NCBI GenBank assembly: GCA_910577475.1
Contig: CAJTLJ010000016.1
Span: 1-45,885, forward strand
Reading direction: 5' to 3'
DNA from: an uncultured Alistipes sp.
GTDB taxonomy: Bacteria > Bacteroidota > Bacteroidia > Bacteroidales > Rikenellaceae
Length of the DNA stretch: 45,885 nucleotides
The notes under the pieces are model-generated. The model worked only from the letters and a program-made list of their open reading frames with translations, did no database searches and was not told the DNA's origin. A program made the translations under genes and the position numbers. Below are positions 15,754-24,613 of this stretch, piece by piece; position 1 is the stretch's first letter, and the number at the start of each line of letters is the position of its first letter.

Positions 15754-17079
15754 ATGAATATCGTAAAAGAACAACGCGAACAAAACACGCTGCTCATCAA
15801 GGTGACGGTGGGCGAAAGCGATTACGGCGAGGCCGTTGAGAAGGCTCTGCGCGACTACAAGCGCAAGGCGAACGTTCCCGGTTTCCGTCCGGGCATGGTT
15901 CCCATGGGTATCATCCGCAAGATGTACGGCAAAGGCATGGTCGCCGAGCAGTCCTACCGCACGGCTTCGAACGCCGTGTTCGAGTACCTCCAGCAGGAGA
16001 AGATCGACTACGTGGGCGACGTGATCCCTTCGGAGGAGCAGGGCGCTTTCGATTTCGAGAACAATACCGAGTTCGAGTTCATGTTCGAGGCCGGTGCGGC
16101 CCCCGCCGTGGAACTGGAGCTTTCGCAGAAGGATGAGCTGACCTACAGCTCGATCCGGATCGACAAGAAGATGCACGACGACTACCGCTCGAACTACCTG
16201 CGCCGCTACGGCCGTCTGGTGGACGTGGAGAGCGTGGAGTCGGACGAGGCTCTGACCGTAACCCTCGACAACGGCGACATGCAGGTGCAGGACGCCTACG
16301 TGGGTCTGATCTCGATGTCCGAGGAGGAGCGCAAGCCGTTCCTGGGCAAGAAGGTCGGCGACAAGATGCAGGTGAACGTGAACGAACTCTACAAGAGCGC
16401 TTCGCAGCGCGCCGCCATCCTTCAGGTGAAGGAGAACGAGCTGGAGGGCATCAACCCCGAGTTCGAGATGGAGATCACCAAGATCCGCAAGTTCGCCGAT
16501 CCGGAGCTGAACGAGGAGTTCTTCAAGATGGCCTTCCCCGCCGGCGAGGTGACCGACGAGAAGGGTCTGGACGCCTTCCTGGACGGGCAGATCGCCGCCG
16601 AGCTGCGTCGTGAGAGCGACTACCTCTTCACGCTCCAGCTGCGCAACTACCTGCTCGAGAAGGCCGACCTGCAGATGCCCGCCGAGTTCCTGAAGCGCTG
16701 GCTCTACGTCATCAACGAGGGCAAGTTCTCGAAGGAGGACATCGAGAAGGATTTCGACGCCTTCCTGAAGATGTTCACCTGGAACTATCTCCAGAAGCAC
16801 TTCATTCAGGAGGAGAAGATCTCGGTTTCGGCCGAGGAGGCCCTCGAGGAGGCCAAGGCGCTGGCTCAGGCTCAGTTCGCCCAGTACGGCATGCCCGCCG
16901 CTCCGGCCGACATGCTGGAGAACTACGGCAAGCAGATTCTCTCGGACAAGGAGCAGTCGCAGAAGATCTACGAGAAGCTCTACGAGGTGAAGGTGGTCGA
17001 GGCCGTGAAGGGCAAGATCAAGATCGCCGAAAAGGCCGTTTCGTCCGAAGATTTCGCCAAACTGGCTAAAGAGATCTGA
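15754..17079 (+). CDS. tig: Trigger factor (ribosome-associated chaperone, peptidyl-prolyl isomerase)
   Basis: Binds the ribosome exit tunnel and shields nascent chains. The 441-residue protein has the N-terminal ribosome-binding domain with the signature KANVPGFRPGMVP near 37-49, slightly changed from the canonical GFRxGxxP. A poorly conserved isomerase domain (about 150-240) and a long helical C-terminal domain follow, including MPAEFLKRWLYVINEGKFSKED. Length and domain order are normal for Bacteroidota. It precedes clpP and clpX, a common arrangement, but a strong terminator at 17101 separates it, so clpPX probably has its own start. The C-terminal end is rich in Lys and Glu. Confidence 0.93.
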   Translation: MNIVKEQREQNTLLIKVTVGESDYGEAVEKALRDYKRKANVPGFRPGMVPMGIIRKMYGKGMVAEQSYRTASNAVFEYLQQEKIDYVGDVIPSEEQGAFDFENNTEFEFMFEAGAAPAVELELSQKDELTYSSIRIDKKMHDDYRSNYLRRYGRLVDVESVESDEALTVTLDNGDMQVQDAYVGLISMSEEERKPFLGKKVGDKMQVNVNELYKSASQRAAILQVKENELEGINPEFEMEITKIRKFADPELNEEFFKMAFPAGEVTDEKGLDAFLDGQIAAELRRESDYLFTLQLRNYLLEKADLQMPAEFLKRWLYVINEGKFSKEDIEKDFDAFLKMFTWNYLQKHFIQEEKISVSAEEALEEAKALAQAQFAQYGMPAAPADMLENYGKQILSDKEQSQKIYEKLYEVKVVEAVKGKIKIAEKAVSSEDFAKLAKEI

Positions 17080-17100
17080 TTTCGGAACCTCCGACCTTAC

Positions 17101-17140
17101 TCGGACTCTGCGGGCGCGATGTTTGCAGAGTCCGATTTTT
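17101..17140 (+). terminator. tig terminator
   Basis: An 11-bp perfect stem (17101-17111 with 17125-17135) is followed by TTTTT, 22 bases after the tig stop and 41 bases before clpP. Confidence 0.9.
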
Positions 17141-17181
17141 ACATGGAGAGATTCCGGTTCATCGATAAAAGATTTTGACTT

Positions 17182-17859
17182 ATGAACGAATTCGAAAAAT
17201 ACGCCCGCGGACACTGCGGCATCAGCAGCCTCAGACTGCACGATTTCCGCTCCGTTCAGGCGAGCTACGTATCGCCCACGATCATCGAGGAGCGTCAGCT
17301 GAACGTCGCCACGATGGATGTCTTCTCGCGGCTGATGATGGATCGCATCATCTTTCTGGGGGCGCCGATCTACGACGACGCGGCCAACATCATCCAGGCC
17401 CAGCTGCTGTTTCTGGAGTCGGTTGATCCCGAGAAGGACGTGCAGATCTATATCAATTCGCCCGGCGGATCGGTCTCGGCCGGCCTGGGCATCTACGACA
17501 CCATGCAGTTGGTGAGCTGCGACGTGGCGACCATCTGCACCGGTCTGGCCGCGTCGATGGGTGCCGTGCTGCTGACTTCGGGTGCTGCCGGCAAGCGCTC
17601 GGCGCTGCCTCATGCCCGGGTGATGATCCATCAGCCTCTGGGCGGCGCGCAGGGGCAGGCCTCCGATATCGAGATCACGGCCCGCGAGATTCTGCGCACC
17701 AAGCGCGAACTTTACGAGATTCTGGCCAAGCACTCGGGCGTCGACTACGAGAAGATCGAGCGCGATGCCGACCGCGACTACTGGCTCTCGGCCGCCGAGG
17801 CCCGCGAATACGGGCTGATCGACCAGGTGCTTACCAAACGAGAAATACCCGAACGATGA
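17182..17859 (+). CDS. clpP: ATP-dependent Clp protease proteolytic subunit
   Basis: Serine peptidase that forms the two-ring chamber for ClpX-delivered substrates. The 225-residue protein has the catalytic Ser125 in GLAASMGA, His150 in VMIHQPLG and the Asp in the RDADRDYWLSA segment. The oxyanion strand INSPGGSVSAG and the tail EAREYGLIDQVL are typical. About 30 N-terminal residues precede the conserved core; they may be a propeptide removed by self-cleavage, or the real start may be internal. The stop overlaps the clpX start (ATGA), a classic coupled pair. Confidence 0.96.
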   Translation: MNEFEKYARGHCGISSLRLHDFRSVQASYVSPTIIEERQLNVATMDVFSRLMMDRIIFLGAPIYDDAANIIQAQLLFLESVDPEKDVQIYINSPGGSVSAGLGIYDTMQLVSCDVATICTGLAASMGAVLLTSGAAGKRSALPHARVMIHQPLGGAQGQASDIEITAREILRTKRELYEILAKHSGVDYEKIERDADRDYWLSAAEAREYGLIDQVLTKREIPER

Positions 17860-19154
17860 CACACAGAAAAAACGGTAACAACAACCATACGGACCCCATG
17901 GAGCACTGCTCCTTCTGCGGAGCCGCGCGCAACGATGCGAAAACCCTCTTCAGCGGAGCCGACGGCGCCCATATCTGTACGGACTGCCTGGAGCGCGGAC
18001 ACCAGATGCTGGCCGAGATGCAGCGCACCGAGCGGGCGCGTCTCCCCTTCTCGCGCGAAGAGCTCTGGAAACCGGCCCGCATGAAGGCCTTTCTGGACGA
18101 CTACGTGATCGGACAGGACGAGGCCAAGCGCTACCTCTGCGTAGCGGTCTACAACCACTACAAGCGGCTGCTCCACAAGGCCGAGCAGACCCGAAAGGGG
18201 CACCGCGACGAGGCGGGCGGCCTGAACGAGGTGGAGATTGACAAGTCGAATATCGTGCTGGTCGGTCCTACGGGTACGGGCAAGACCCTGATGGCCCGCA
18301 CCATCGCCAAGTTGCTGCAGGTTCCTTTCACCATCGTCGACGCCACGGTGCTCACCGAGGCGGGCTATGTGGGCGAGGACGTGGAGAGCATCCTCTCGCG
18401 GCTGCTGCAGGTGGCCGACTACGACGTGGCGCAGGCCGAGCGGGGCATCGTCTTCATCGACGAGATCGACAAGATCGCCCGCAAGGGGGACAACCCCTCC
18501 ATTACGCGCGACGTCTCGGGCGAGGGGGTTCAGCAGGCCCTGCTGAAACTGCTGGAGGGCACCACGGTCAACGTGCCGCCCCAGGGGGGACGCAAGCACC
18601 CCGACCAGAAGTTCATCCAGGTCGACACCCGCAACATCCTCTTCATCTGCGGCGGAGCGTTCGACGGCATCGAGCGCAAGATCGCCCAGCGGCTCAATAC
18701 CCGCGCCGTGGGATTCGGACAGCAGGAGCGCAACCCGATCGACCGCCGGAACCTGATGCAGTACGTCACGCCGCAGGACCTGAAGTCGTTCGGACTGATC
18801 CCCGAGCTGGTGGGCCGTCTGCCGGTGCTGACCTTCATGCGTCCGCTGGACCGCGATGCGCTGCGGTCGATCCTCACCGAGCCGCGCAACGCCATCGTCA
18901 AGCAGTATAAGAGCCTGTTCCGGATGGACGGTATCGACCTCACGTTCGATGATGCTGTGCTGGACTACGTGGTCGACAAGGCGGTCGAGTTCCGTCTGGG
19001 AGCCCGCGGTCTGCGGTCGATCTGCGAGACGATCATGATGGACGCCATGTACGATCTGCCCTCACAGGGCTGCGACCGATTTGTCGTAACGCTCGATTAT
19101 GCGCAAAAAAAGATCGGCGCGGCGAATTTTTCCGGGCTGAAACGTGTCGGATAA
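17856..19154 (+). CDS. clpX: ATP-dependent Clp protease ATP-binding subunit ClpX
   Basis: AAA+ unfoldase of 432 residues that feeds tagged proteins into ClpP. The N-terminal zinc domain has four cysteines (CSFC at 18-21 and CTDC at 41-44). Walker A is GPTGTGKT (137-144), the pore loop GYVG is at 170-173, and Walker B IVFIDEID is near 198-205. The sensor-2 region is GARGLRSICE. The ClpP-docking loop should lie near the IERKIAQRLNTRAVGFG segment. Everything expected of the family is present. It is translationally coupled to clpP and followed by tkt, which has its own promoter box. Confidence 0.97.
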   Translation: MTHRKNGNNNHTDPMEHCSFCGAARNDAKTLFSGADGAHICTDCLERGHQMLAEMQRTERARLPFSREELWKPARMKAFLDDYVIGQDEAKRYLCVAVYNHYKRLLHKAEQTRKGHRDEAGGLNEVEIDKSNIVLVGPTGTGKTLMARTIAKLLQVPFTIVDATVLTEAGYVGEDVESILSRLLQVADYDVAQAERGIVFIDEIDKIARKGDNPSITRDVSGEGVQQALLKLLEGTTVNVPPQGGRKHPDQKFIQVDTRNILFICGGAFDGIERKIAQRLNTRAVGFGQQERNPIDRRNLMQYVTPQDLKSFGLIPELVGRLPVLTFMRPLDRDALRSILTEPRNAIVKQYKSLFRMDGIDLTFDDAVLDYVVDKAVEFRLGARGLRSICETIMMDAMYDLPSQGCDRFVVTLDYAQKKIGAANFSGLKRVG

Positions 19155-19166
19155 ACCGAATTTTCG

Positions 19167-19174
19167 TATCTTTG
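19167..19174 (+). promoter_or_regulatory. tkt -7 promoter box
   Basis: TATCTTTG lies 12 bases after the clpX stop and about 33 bases before the tkt ATG. No clear -33 TTTG is seen at the expected distance. Confidence 0.55.
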
Positions 19175-19206
19175 TTCAATAAGAATCATACAACTTCACG
19201 CACAAT

Positions 19207-21237
19207 ATGACTACGAACTCCAAATTGACGCGCGCAGCCGACAACATCCGTATTCTGGCTGCAGCCATGGTCGAAAAGGCGAAATCAGGTCACCCGGGCG
19301 GTGCCATGGGCGGTGCCGACTTCATCAACCTGCTCTATGCCGAGTTTCTGAACTACGACCCCGCCCGCATGGACCATCCTTTCCGCGACCGCTTCTTCCT
19401 GGATCCGGGACACATGTCGCCGATGCTCTATGCCACACTGGCGCTCGCCGGAAATTTCACCGTCGAGGATCTGCAGAACCTGCGGCAGTGGGGCAGCGTC
19501 ACGCCGGGACATCCCGAGGTGGACGTGCTGCGCGGTATCGAGAATACGTCGGGTCCGCTGGGACAGGGACACGCCATGGCGCTGGGCGCCGCAATCGCCG
19601 AGCGTTTCCTGGTGGCCCGTTTCGGCGAGTGGATGGCTCACAAGACCTATGCCTACATTTCGGACGGTGCCGTCGAGGAGGAGATTTCGCAGGGCGTGGG
19701 CCGCATCGCCGGCCACCTGGGTCTGCACAACCTGATCATGTATTACGACGCCAACAACATCCAGCTCTCGACCCGCGTCGATGAGGTGGATACGGAGGAC
19801 GTCGCCATGAAATACCGTGCCTGGGGCTGGCGTGTCGAGACGGCGGACGGACATGACATCGACGCCCTGCGTGCCGCGCTGAAGGCCGCACTGGCCGAGA
19901 CCGAGCGTCCGACCCTGATTATCGGTCGCACGACGATGGGCAAGGGGGCCGTGGCGGCCGACGGAACCTGCTACGAGTGCATGGTGTCGACCCACGGACA
20001 GCCGCTGTCGGCGGCCGGAGCCGATTTCGCCGCTACGGTGGCTAACCTGAAGGGCGACCCCGAAAATCCGTTCAAGATCTTCGACGAGTCGGTCGAGGTC
20101 TACGCCGGGCGCCGGCTGGAGCTGAAGCGCTGGGCCGAGGAGATGGCCGCCCGTGAGAAGCAGTGGCGCAGCGAGAACAAGGATCTGGGCCGCAAGCTCG
20201 ACCTCTTCCTGAAGGGCGACCTGCCGGTGATCGACTACAAACAGATCGAGATGAAGGCCGACGTGGCTACCCGCGCCGCCTCGGCGACCGTGCTGGGCTG
20301 CTACGCCGACCGGGTGGAGAATATGATCGTGGCCTCGGCCGACCTCTCCAACTCGGACAAGACCGACGGTTATCTGAAGAAGACCAAGGCGTTCGTCAAG
20401 GGCGACTTCTCGGGCAAGTTCTTCCAGGCAGGCGTTTCGGAGCTCACGATGGCCTGCGTGATGAACGGCATGGCCCTGCACGGCGGCGTGATCCCCGCCT
20501 GCGGCACCTTCTTCGTCTTCTCGGACTACATGAAGCCGGCCGTGCGTCTCTCGGCGCTGATGCGTCTGCACGTCATCTATATCTGGACGCACGACTCGTT
20601 CCGCGTGGGCGAGGACGGTCCTACGCACCAGCCGGTGGAGCAGGAGGCGCAGATCCGTCTGATGGAGCAGGTGAAAAACAACTCCGGCGAGCGTTCGATG
20701 GTCGTGCTGCGTCCCGCCGACGGTGCGGAGACGGTGGCCGCCTGGAAAGTGGCCCTCGAGGAGCATCGTCCCGTGGCGCTCGTCCTCTCCCGCCAGAACA
20801 TCAAGGACCTCCCCGCCCTGCATGCGAACCGTCGCGAAGAGGCGATGCAGATCGTGAAGGGCGCCTATATCGTGGCCGATACCGCCAAGCCCGCCGTGGT
20901 GATGGTGGCAAGCGGTTCGGAGGTGTCGACCCTCATGGAGGGAGCCGAGCTGCTCGCCCGGGAGGGCATCAACGTGCGGGTAGTCAGCGCTCCGAGCGAG
21001 GGACTGTTCCGCGACCAGCCCAAATCGTATCAGGACAACGTGCTGCCCGCCGGAATCGTCCGCTACGGCATGACCTCGGGTCTGTCGGTGAACCTGCGCG
21101 GTCTGGTCGGAGAGAACGGCACGATCCACGGCTTCGACCACTTCGGCTACTCGGCCCCCTACAAGGTGCTGGACGAGAAGTTCGGCTACAACGGCGAGAC
21201 CGTCTGCCGCGAGGTGAAGCAGCTGCTCAAGAGATAA
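19207..21237 (+). CDS. tkt: Transketolase
   Basis: Thiamine-diphosphate enzyme of the pentose-phosphate pathway moving two-carbon units between sugar phosphates in the cytosol. The 676-residue protein has the full domain order. The N-terminal TPP domain includes the SGHPGGAMGGADF segment, the cofactor/metal motif SDGAVEEE, and NN in YYDANNIQLS. The central pyrimidine-binding domain contains the ELTMACVMNGMALHGG stretch and the THDSFRVGEDGPTHQP signature. The C-terminal domain starts near VVMVASGSEVSTLMEG. Length is normal. It is a single gene, not split into two half-genes. A strong terminator closes it. Together with prs downstream it supplies ribose phosphates for nucleotide synthesis. Confidence 0.96.
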   Translation: MTTNSKLTRAADNIRILAAAMVEKAKSGHPGGAMGGADFINLLYAEFLNYDPARMDHPFRDRFFLDPGHMSPMLYATLALAGNFTVEDLQNLRQWGSVTPGHPEVDVLRGIENTSGPLGQGHAMALGAAIAERFLVARFGEWMAHKTYAYISDGAVEEEISQGVGRIAGHLGLHNLIMYYDANNIQLSTRVDEVDTEDVAMKYRAWGWRVETADGHDIDALRAALKAALAETERPTLIIGRTTMGKGAVAADGTCYECMVSTHGQPLSAAGADFAATVANLKGDPENPFKIFDESVEVYAGRRLELKRWAEEMAAREKQWRSENKDLGRKLDLFLKGDLPVIDYKQIEMKADVATRAASATVLGCYADRVENMIVASADLSNSDKTDGYLKKTKAFVKGDFSGKFFQAGVSELTMACVMNGMALHGGVIPACGTFFVFSDYMKPAVRLSALMRLHVIYIWTHDSFRVGEDGPTHQPVEQEAQIRLMEQVKNNSGERSMVVLRPADGAETVAAWKVALEEHRPVALVLSRQNIKDLPALHANRREEAMQIVKGAYIVADTAKPAVVMVASGSEVSTLMEGAELLAREGINVRVVSAPSEGLFRDQPKSYQDNVLPAGIVRYGMTSGLSVNLRGLVGENGTIHGFDHFGYSAPYKVLDEKFGYNGETVCREVKQLLKR

Positions 21238-21254
21238 CCGTTCCGAAACGGCAT

Positions 21255-21292
21255 AAGCGGGGGCTGTCTGAAAAAGACGGCCCCCGCTTTTT
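21255..21292 (+). terminator. tkt terminator
   Basis: AAGCGGGGGC pairs with GCCCCCGCTT and the stem continues inward (TGTCT/AGACG) to a GAAAA loop, then a T-tract. It starts 18 bases after the tkt stop. Confidence 0.92.
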
Positions 21293-21299
21293 GGGTCTT

Positions 21300-21369
21300 C
21301 CCGAGCGAAGCCGAGGGATCTCGACGGTCGTATCGGCGAAGACCCATGCGAATCGCAAAAGGGTATGTT
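21300..21369 (+). repeat. Interspersed palindromic repeat copy
   Basis: It begins CCGAGCGAAGCCGAGGGATC and continues through TCGACGGTCG, GACCCATGCG, CGCA, GGG and TATGTT. The same blocks in the same order occur at 31616-31728. It sits between the tkt terminator and the MATE gene promoter. Confidence 0.65.
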
Positions 21370-21381
21370 TTGTAACGTAAA

Positions 21382-21413
21382 TTTGGAGTTTCGGTCCGAA
21401 AGTCCTACCTTTG
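21382..21413 (+). promoter_or_regulatory. MATE gene promoter
   Basis: TTTG at 21382-21385 and TACCTTTG at 21406-21413 with a 20-base spacer match the consensus. Transcription should start near 21419, giving a leader of about 110 bases. Confidence 0.7.
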
Positions 21414-21465
21414 CAAAAACAAAATACGAAAAGCGTTTTGTAATCCTCATCGGAGGGCTGCATCG

Positions 21466-21513
21466 GCCGGATAAGATGACTGGGTAAAACCAATCTCTTG
21501 TCCGGCTTTTTTT
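21466..21513 (+). terminator. Leader terminator/attenuator upstream of MATE gene
   Basis: GCCGGATAAGA (21466-21476) pairs over 11 positions with TCTTGTCCGGC (21496-21506), one pair being U-G, and is followed by seven T (21507-21513). It lies between the promoter (21382-21413) and the MATE start (21531), where a terminator must either block or condition expression. A small CCTC/GAGG hairpin sits upstream at about 21434-21445. It could be a regulated attenuator, or the 3' end of a short RNA of about 90 bases. No known riboswitch class fits the leader by eye. Confidence 0.7.
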
Positions 21514-21530
21514 ATGATTTCGAACGAACT

Positions 21531-22880
21531 ATGGATAGAGACGCAATCGACTTCGGGACGGCCGACGTAAAGGCCTTGTTTCGCAAGCTGTTTATCCCTA
21601 CCGTGCTGGGGATGCTGAGCCTTTCGGCCGTTACGGCGGCCGACGGCATCTTTGTCGGGCGCGGCGTGGGCAGCGACGGCATTGCCGCCATCAATATCTG
21701 TGTGCCGCTTTGGATGATCTTCACCGGTCTGGGGCTGATGATGGGCGTGGGGGGTTCGGTGGTGGCCTCCATTCACCTGGCCCGAGGGAAGGAGAAAGCC
21801 GCCCGCATAAACATCACGCAGGCCTTTCTCTTCGTGACCCTGCTGACCGTCGTGCTGACGGTTCTGATCCTCGGTTTCGCCCATCCGCTCGCCCGCCTGC
21901 TGGGGGCATCGGAGCGGTTGATGCCGCAGGTGATCGGATACATGGTCTGGATCTTCCCCTCGATGCTTTTCCAGCTGTGGACGACCGTGGGACTTTTCGT
22001 GCTCCGGCTGGACGGGGCTCCTAAGTTGGCTATGTGGTGCAGCGTCGTCTCCGGCGCGATCAACGTGGTGCTCGACTGGCTGTTCATCTTTCCGCTGGGA
22101 ATGGGGGTGAAGGGGGCTGCCATCGCGACGGCGATCAGCATTGTCGCGGGCGGGCTCATCGTGGTGCTCTATCTGCTGTTTTTCGCCCGCCGGCTGCGCT
22201 TCTACCGGTTGAAGACCAGTCTGAAGAGTCTGCGTCTCTCGCTGCGGAATATCGGCTACCAATGTCGTGTCGGCTCCTCGGCTCTGCTGGGCGAGCTGAC
22301 GCTGGCCGTGCTGATGTTTGCCGGCAACCTCACCTTCGTGCACTATCTGGGCGACGACGGCGTGGGAGCCTTCGGAATCGCCTGCTACTATATCCCCTTC
22401 GTCTTCATGATCGGAAATGCCATCGCTCAATCGGCACAGCCGATCTGGAGCTACAATTACGGTGCGGGCAATGCGTCGCGGGTGCGCCAGGCCCTGCGGC
22501 TGGTGTTGCGGACGGCGGTTTTCTGCGGCGCCTGCACGACGGCACTTTTCGTGCTCGCCCCGCAAATGCTGGTCGGGCTCTTCATTCCCCTCGATGTCCC
22601 CGCAGCCCGGATTGCCGTCGGGGGATTCCCTCTGTTCGCCGTGGGTTTCGTCTGTTTCGTGCTGAACCTCGTCCTGATCGGCTATAACCAGAGTCTCGAG
22701 CGGGTACGCGCGGCGACCGGTCTGGCGTTGCTGCGCGGAGCTCTGTTCCTCGTGCCGGCATTCCTGTTGCTGCCCCGTCTGCTGGGGACGCCGGGAATCT
22801 GGCTCGCCATGCCCCTCTCCGAGGTTGCTACAACGACCGTGGCGCTGCTTGTCCGGGCGGGCGGCCGTCGTCGGGGATAA
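21531..22880 (+). CDS. MATE family multidrug/sodium antiporter
   Basis: Inner-membrane exporter of about 449 residues with 12 predicted hydrophobic segments in two similar halves. Examples are LFIPTVLGMLSLSAVTAADG at the start, LWMIFTGLGLMMGVGGSVVA, and in the second half GACTTALFVLAPQMLVGLF. MATE proteins export cationic drugs or metabolites using Na+ or H+ gradients; the substrate here is unknown. The first half has the typical AADGIFVGRGVGSDGIAAIN segment. I chose the ATG at 21531; an earlier in-frame TTG at 21498 lies within the leader terminator. The leader structure suggests ligand-controlled or translation-controlled expression. The gene ends at a shared hairpin terminator facing prs. 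Confidence 0.9.
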   Translation: MDRDAIDFGTADVKALFRKLFIPTVLGMLSLSAVTAADGIFVGRGVGSDGIAAINICVPLWMIFTGLGLMMGVGGSVVASIHLARGKEKAARINITQAFLFVTLLTVVLTVLILGFAHPLARLLGASERLMPQVIGYMVWIFPSMLFQLWTTVGLFVLRLDGAPKLAMWCSVVSGAINVVLDWLFIFPLGMGVKGAAIATAISIVAGGLIVVLYLLFFARRLRFYRLKTSLKSLRLSLRNIGYQCRVGSSALLGELTLAVLMFAGNLTFVHYLGDDGVGAFGIACYYIPFVFMIGNAIAQSAQPIWSYNYGAGNASRVRQALRLVLRTAVFCGACTTALFVLAPQMLVGLFIPLDVPAARIAVGGFPLFAVGFVCFVLNLVLIGYNQSLERVRAATGLALLRGALFLVPAFLLLPRLLGTPGIWLAMPLSEVATTTVALLVRAGGRRRG

Positions 22881-22884
22881 AATG

Positions 22885-22915
22885 ACCCGGGACGGCCAAA
22901 AGCCGTCCCGGGTTT
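22885..22915. terminator. Shared terminator between MATE gene and prs
   Basis: A 12-bp perfect stem (ACCCGGGACGGC/GCCGTCCCGGGT) lies between convergent genes. T/A-tracts are short on both sides, so it probably works in both directions. Confidence 0.8.
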
Positions 22916-22932
22916 GCCTTGACCGGAGATTC

Positions 22933-23874
22933 CTACTTGAAGAATACTGGAGAGATGGGCTTGTAGTTGTGCACGCGCTCGATGACGTCGGCGAAGATGT
23001 CGGCCACCGACAGTACGGTGAACTTGTGCAGGTCCTTGTCCTGCTTCAGCGGAATGGTATCCGTCACGATCACCTCCTCCAGGGCGCTGGCATTGATCTT
23101 TTCGTAGGCCTGGCCCGACAGCACGGGGTGGGTGATGGCAGCGCGGACGCTCTTGGCCCCTTTCGCCATCAGCATGTCGGCGGCCATGCAGATCGTGCCG
23201 GCCGTGTCGATCATGTCGTCCACGATCAGGATATTGCGTCCCTCCACCTCGCCGATGGCGGTCATCTTGCCCACCACATTGGCCTTTGCGCGCTCCTTGT
23301 GCGAGATGATGATGGGAGTCTCCAACAGTTTGGCGTAGGTGTTGGCCCGCTTGGCTCCGCCCATGTCGGGAGCGGCTATCGAGAGGTCGGGGATGTTCAA
23401 GCTGCGCATGTAGGGCACGAAGATGCCGCTGGCGTAGAGGGCGTCGACGGGAATGTCGAAGAATCCCTGAATCTGGTCGGCATGGAGGTCCATCGTCATG
23501 ATGCGGTCCACGCCGGCGGCCATCAGCATGTTTGCCACCAGTTTGGCTCCGATCGGCACGCGCGGACAGTCCTTGCGGTCCTGGCGGGCCCAGCCGAAGT
23601 AGGGCATCACGGCGATCACCTGGTGCGCCGAGGCGCGGCGGGCCGCATCGGCCATCATCAGCAGCTCCATCAGGTTGTCCGAGGGCGGAAAGGTCGACTG
23701 CACGATGAAGACCGTACATCCGCGGATGGATTCGTTGTAGCGGGGCTGGAACTCGCCGTCGCTGAAGCAGAGAACCTCGGAGTCGCCGAGCGTGGTGCCG
23801 TAGCTGGCTGCGATTTTCTCGGCCAGATAGCGCGAGTCGCGGCCTGCAAAGAATTTGATTTTGTGTATTGCCAT
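22933..23874 (-). CDS. prs: Ribose-phosphate pyrophosphokinase
   Basis: Cytosolic enzyme transferring pyrophosphate from ATP to ribose-5-phosphate, giving PRPP for nucleotide, histidine and NAD synthesis. The 313-residue product has the flexible ATP loop segment FSDGEFQPRYNESIRG near 40-55. It also has PYFGWARQDRKD, the metal/ATP signature DLHADQIQGFFD near 130, and the PRPP-binding loop VDDMIDTAGT near 217-226. These mark a class I enzyme. I use the ATG at 23874 (MAIHKIKFF) because the -7 box at 23899-23906 makes a start at 23901 impossible. Its leader is only about 20 bases. Confidence 0.95.
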   Translation of the reverse strand: MAIHKIKFFAGRDSRYLAEKIAASYGTTLGDSEVLCFSDGEFQPRYNESIRGCTVFIVQSTFPPSDNLMELLMMADAARRASAHQVIAVMPYFGWARQDRKDCPRVPIGAKLVANMLMAAGVDRIMTMDLHADQIQGFFDIPVDALYASGIFVPYMRSLNIPDLSIAAPDMGGAKRANTYAKLLETPIIISHKERAKANVVGKMTAIGEVEGRNILIVDDMIDTAGTICMAADMLMAKGAKSVRAAITHPVLSGQAYEKINASALEEVIVTDTIPLKQDKDLHKFTVLSVADIFADVIERVHNYKPISPVFFK

Positions 23875-23898
23875 ACCGTTTTTGAGAGTTTTGCTGTG

Positions 23899-23906
23899 CA
23901 AAGATA
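23899..23906 (-). promoter_or_regulatory. prs -7 promoter box
   Basis: TATCTTTG on the minus strand, 25 bases before the ATG. The -33 region has no clear TTTG. Confidence 0.55.
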
Positions 23907-23948
23907 GGTCATCCGGGTCGAATTATCGTCCGGATCGGGCAACTTTTT

Positions 23949-24545
23949 TCAACATTCCGTCAAACATTTTTCGATCTCGGCGAGAATCTCTTCCCGGCCG
24001 GTTCCCCGTTCGCTCGACGAGACGAGCATCGGCGGCAGCTCCTCCCACTGCTCGCTCAAAGTCGCACGGTAGCGCTCCAGACTTTTATTGAGCTGATTTT
24101 TGGAAAGTTTGTCGGCTTTGGTGAAGATGATGCCGAAGGGGATGCCTTCGCGTCCCAGCATCTCGATGAACCGCAGGTCGATCTTCTGGGGTTCGAGCCG
24201 CGAGTCGACCAGCACGAACAGGTAGTGCATCTTCTCGCAGCGCAGCACGTAGTCGGTGATGAGCTTCGAGAACTCCCCGGCCTGGCTCTTCGACACCCGG
24301 GCGTAGCCGTACCCCGGCAGGTCGACCAGATACCAGGCGTCGTTGATCAGGAAGTGGTTTATCAGGCGGGTCTTGCCCGGGGTGCCGGAGACCTTCGCCA
24401 GTGCGTTGCGGCCGGTCAGCATGTTGATGAGCGACGACTTGCCCACGTTGCTGCGCCCGATGAAGGCGATGTCGCGCAGCGTGTCTTTCGGCACCTGACG
24501 GATGGCCGACGAACTGCATTTGAATTCGGCTTTCTTGATCTGCAT
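23949..24545 (-). CDS. engB: Ribosome biogenesis GTPase EngB/YsxC/YihA
   Basis: Small essential GTPase of 198 residues needed for assembly of the large ribosomal subunit. G1 is GRSNVGKSS (30-38), the G2 Thr lies in GTPGKTRL, G3 is DLPGYG, and G4 is TKAD near residue 140. The order is the usual TRAFAC pattern with little extra sequence. I chose the ATG at 24545; a longer reading frame upstream passes through the neighbouring DUF2059 gene in another frame and is not coding. Its promoter box is separate, so it is probably transcribed alone. Confidence 0.95.
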   Translation of the reverse strand: MQIKKAEFKCSSSAIRQVPKDTLRDIAFIGRSNVGKSSLINMLTGRNALAKVSGTPGKTRLINHFLINDAWYLVDLPGYGYARVSKSQAGEFSKLITDYVLRCEKMHYLFVLVDSRLEPQKIDLRFIEMLGREGIPFGIIFTKADKLSKNQLNKSLERYRATLSEQWEELPPMLVSSSERGTGREEILAEIEKCLTEC

Positions 24546-24570
24546 GGTATCTTCTTGTAAGTTTCGGTGG

Positions 24571-24578
24571 CAAAGGTA
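24571..24578 (-). promoter_or_regulatory. engB -7 promoter box
   Basis: TACCTTTG on the minus strand, 26 bases before the engB ATG. The -33 element is weak. Confidence 0.5.
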
Positions 24579-24613
24579 GCGAAAATTCGGGATTCGCGCA
24601 CCAATCGCCGGCT

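Noticed and set aside
21421..21513. Known riboswitch class (guanidine, TPP, fluoride, preQ1) before the MATE gene
   Set aside because: None of the conserved blocks that I know for these classes are present; only a terminator and small hairpins can be supported.
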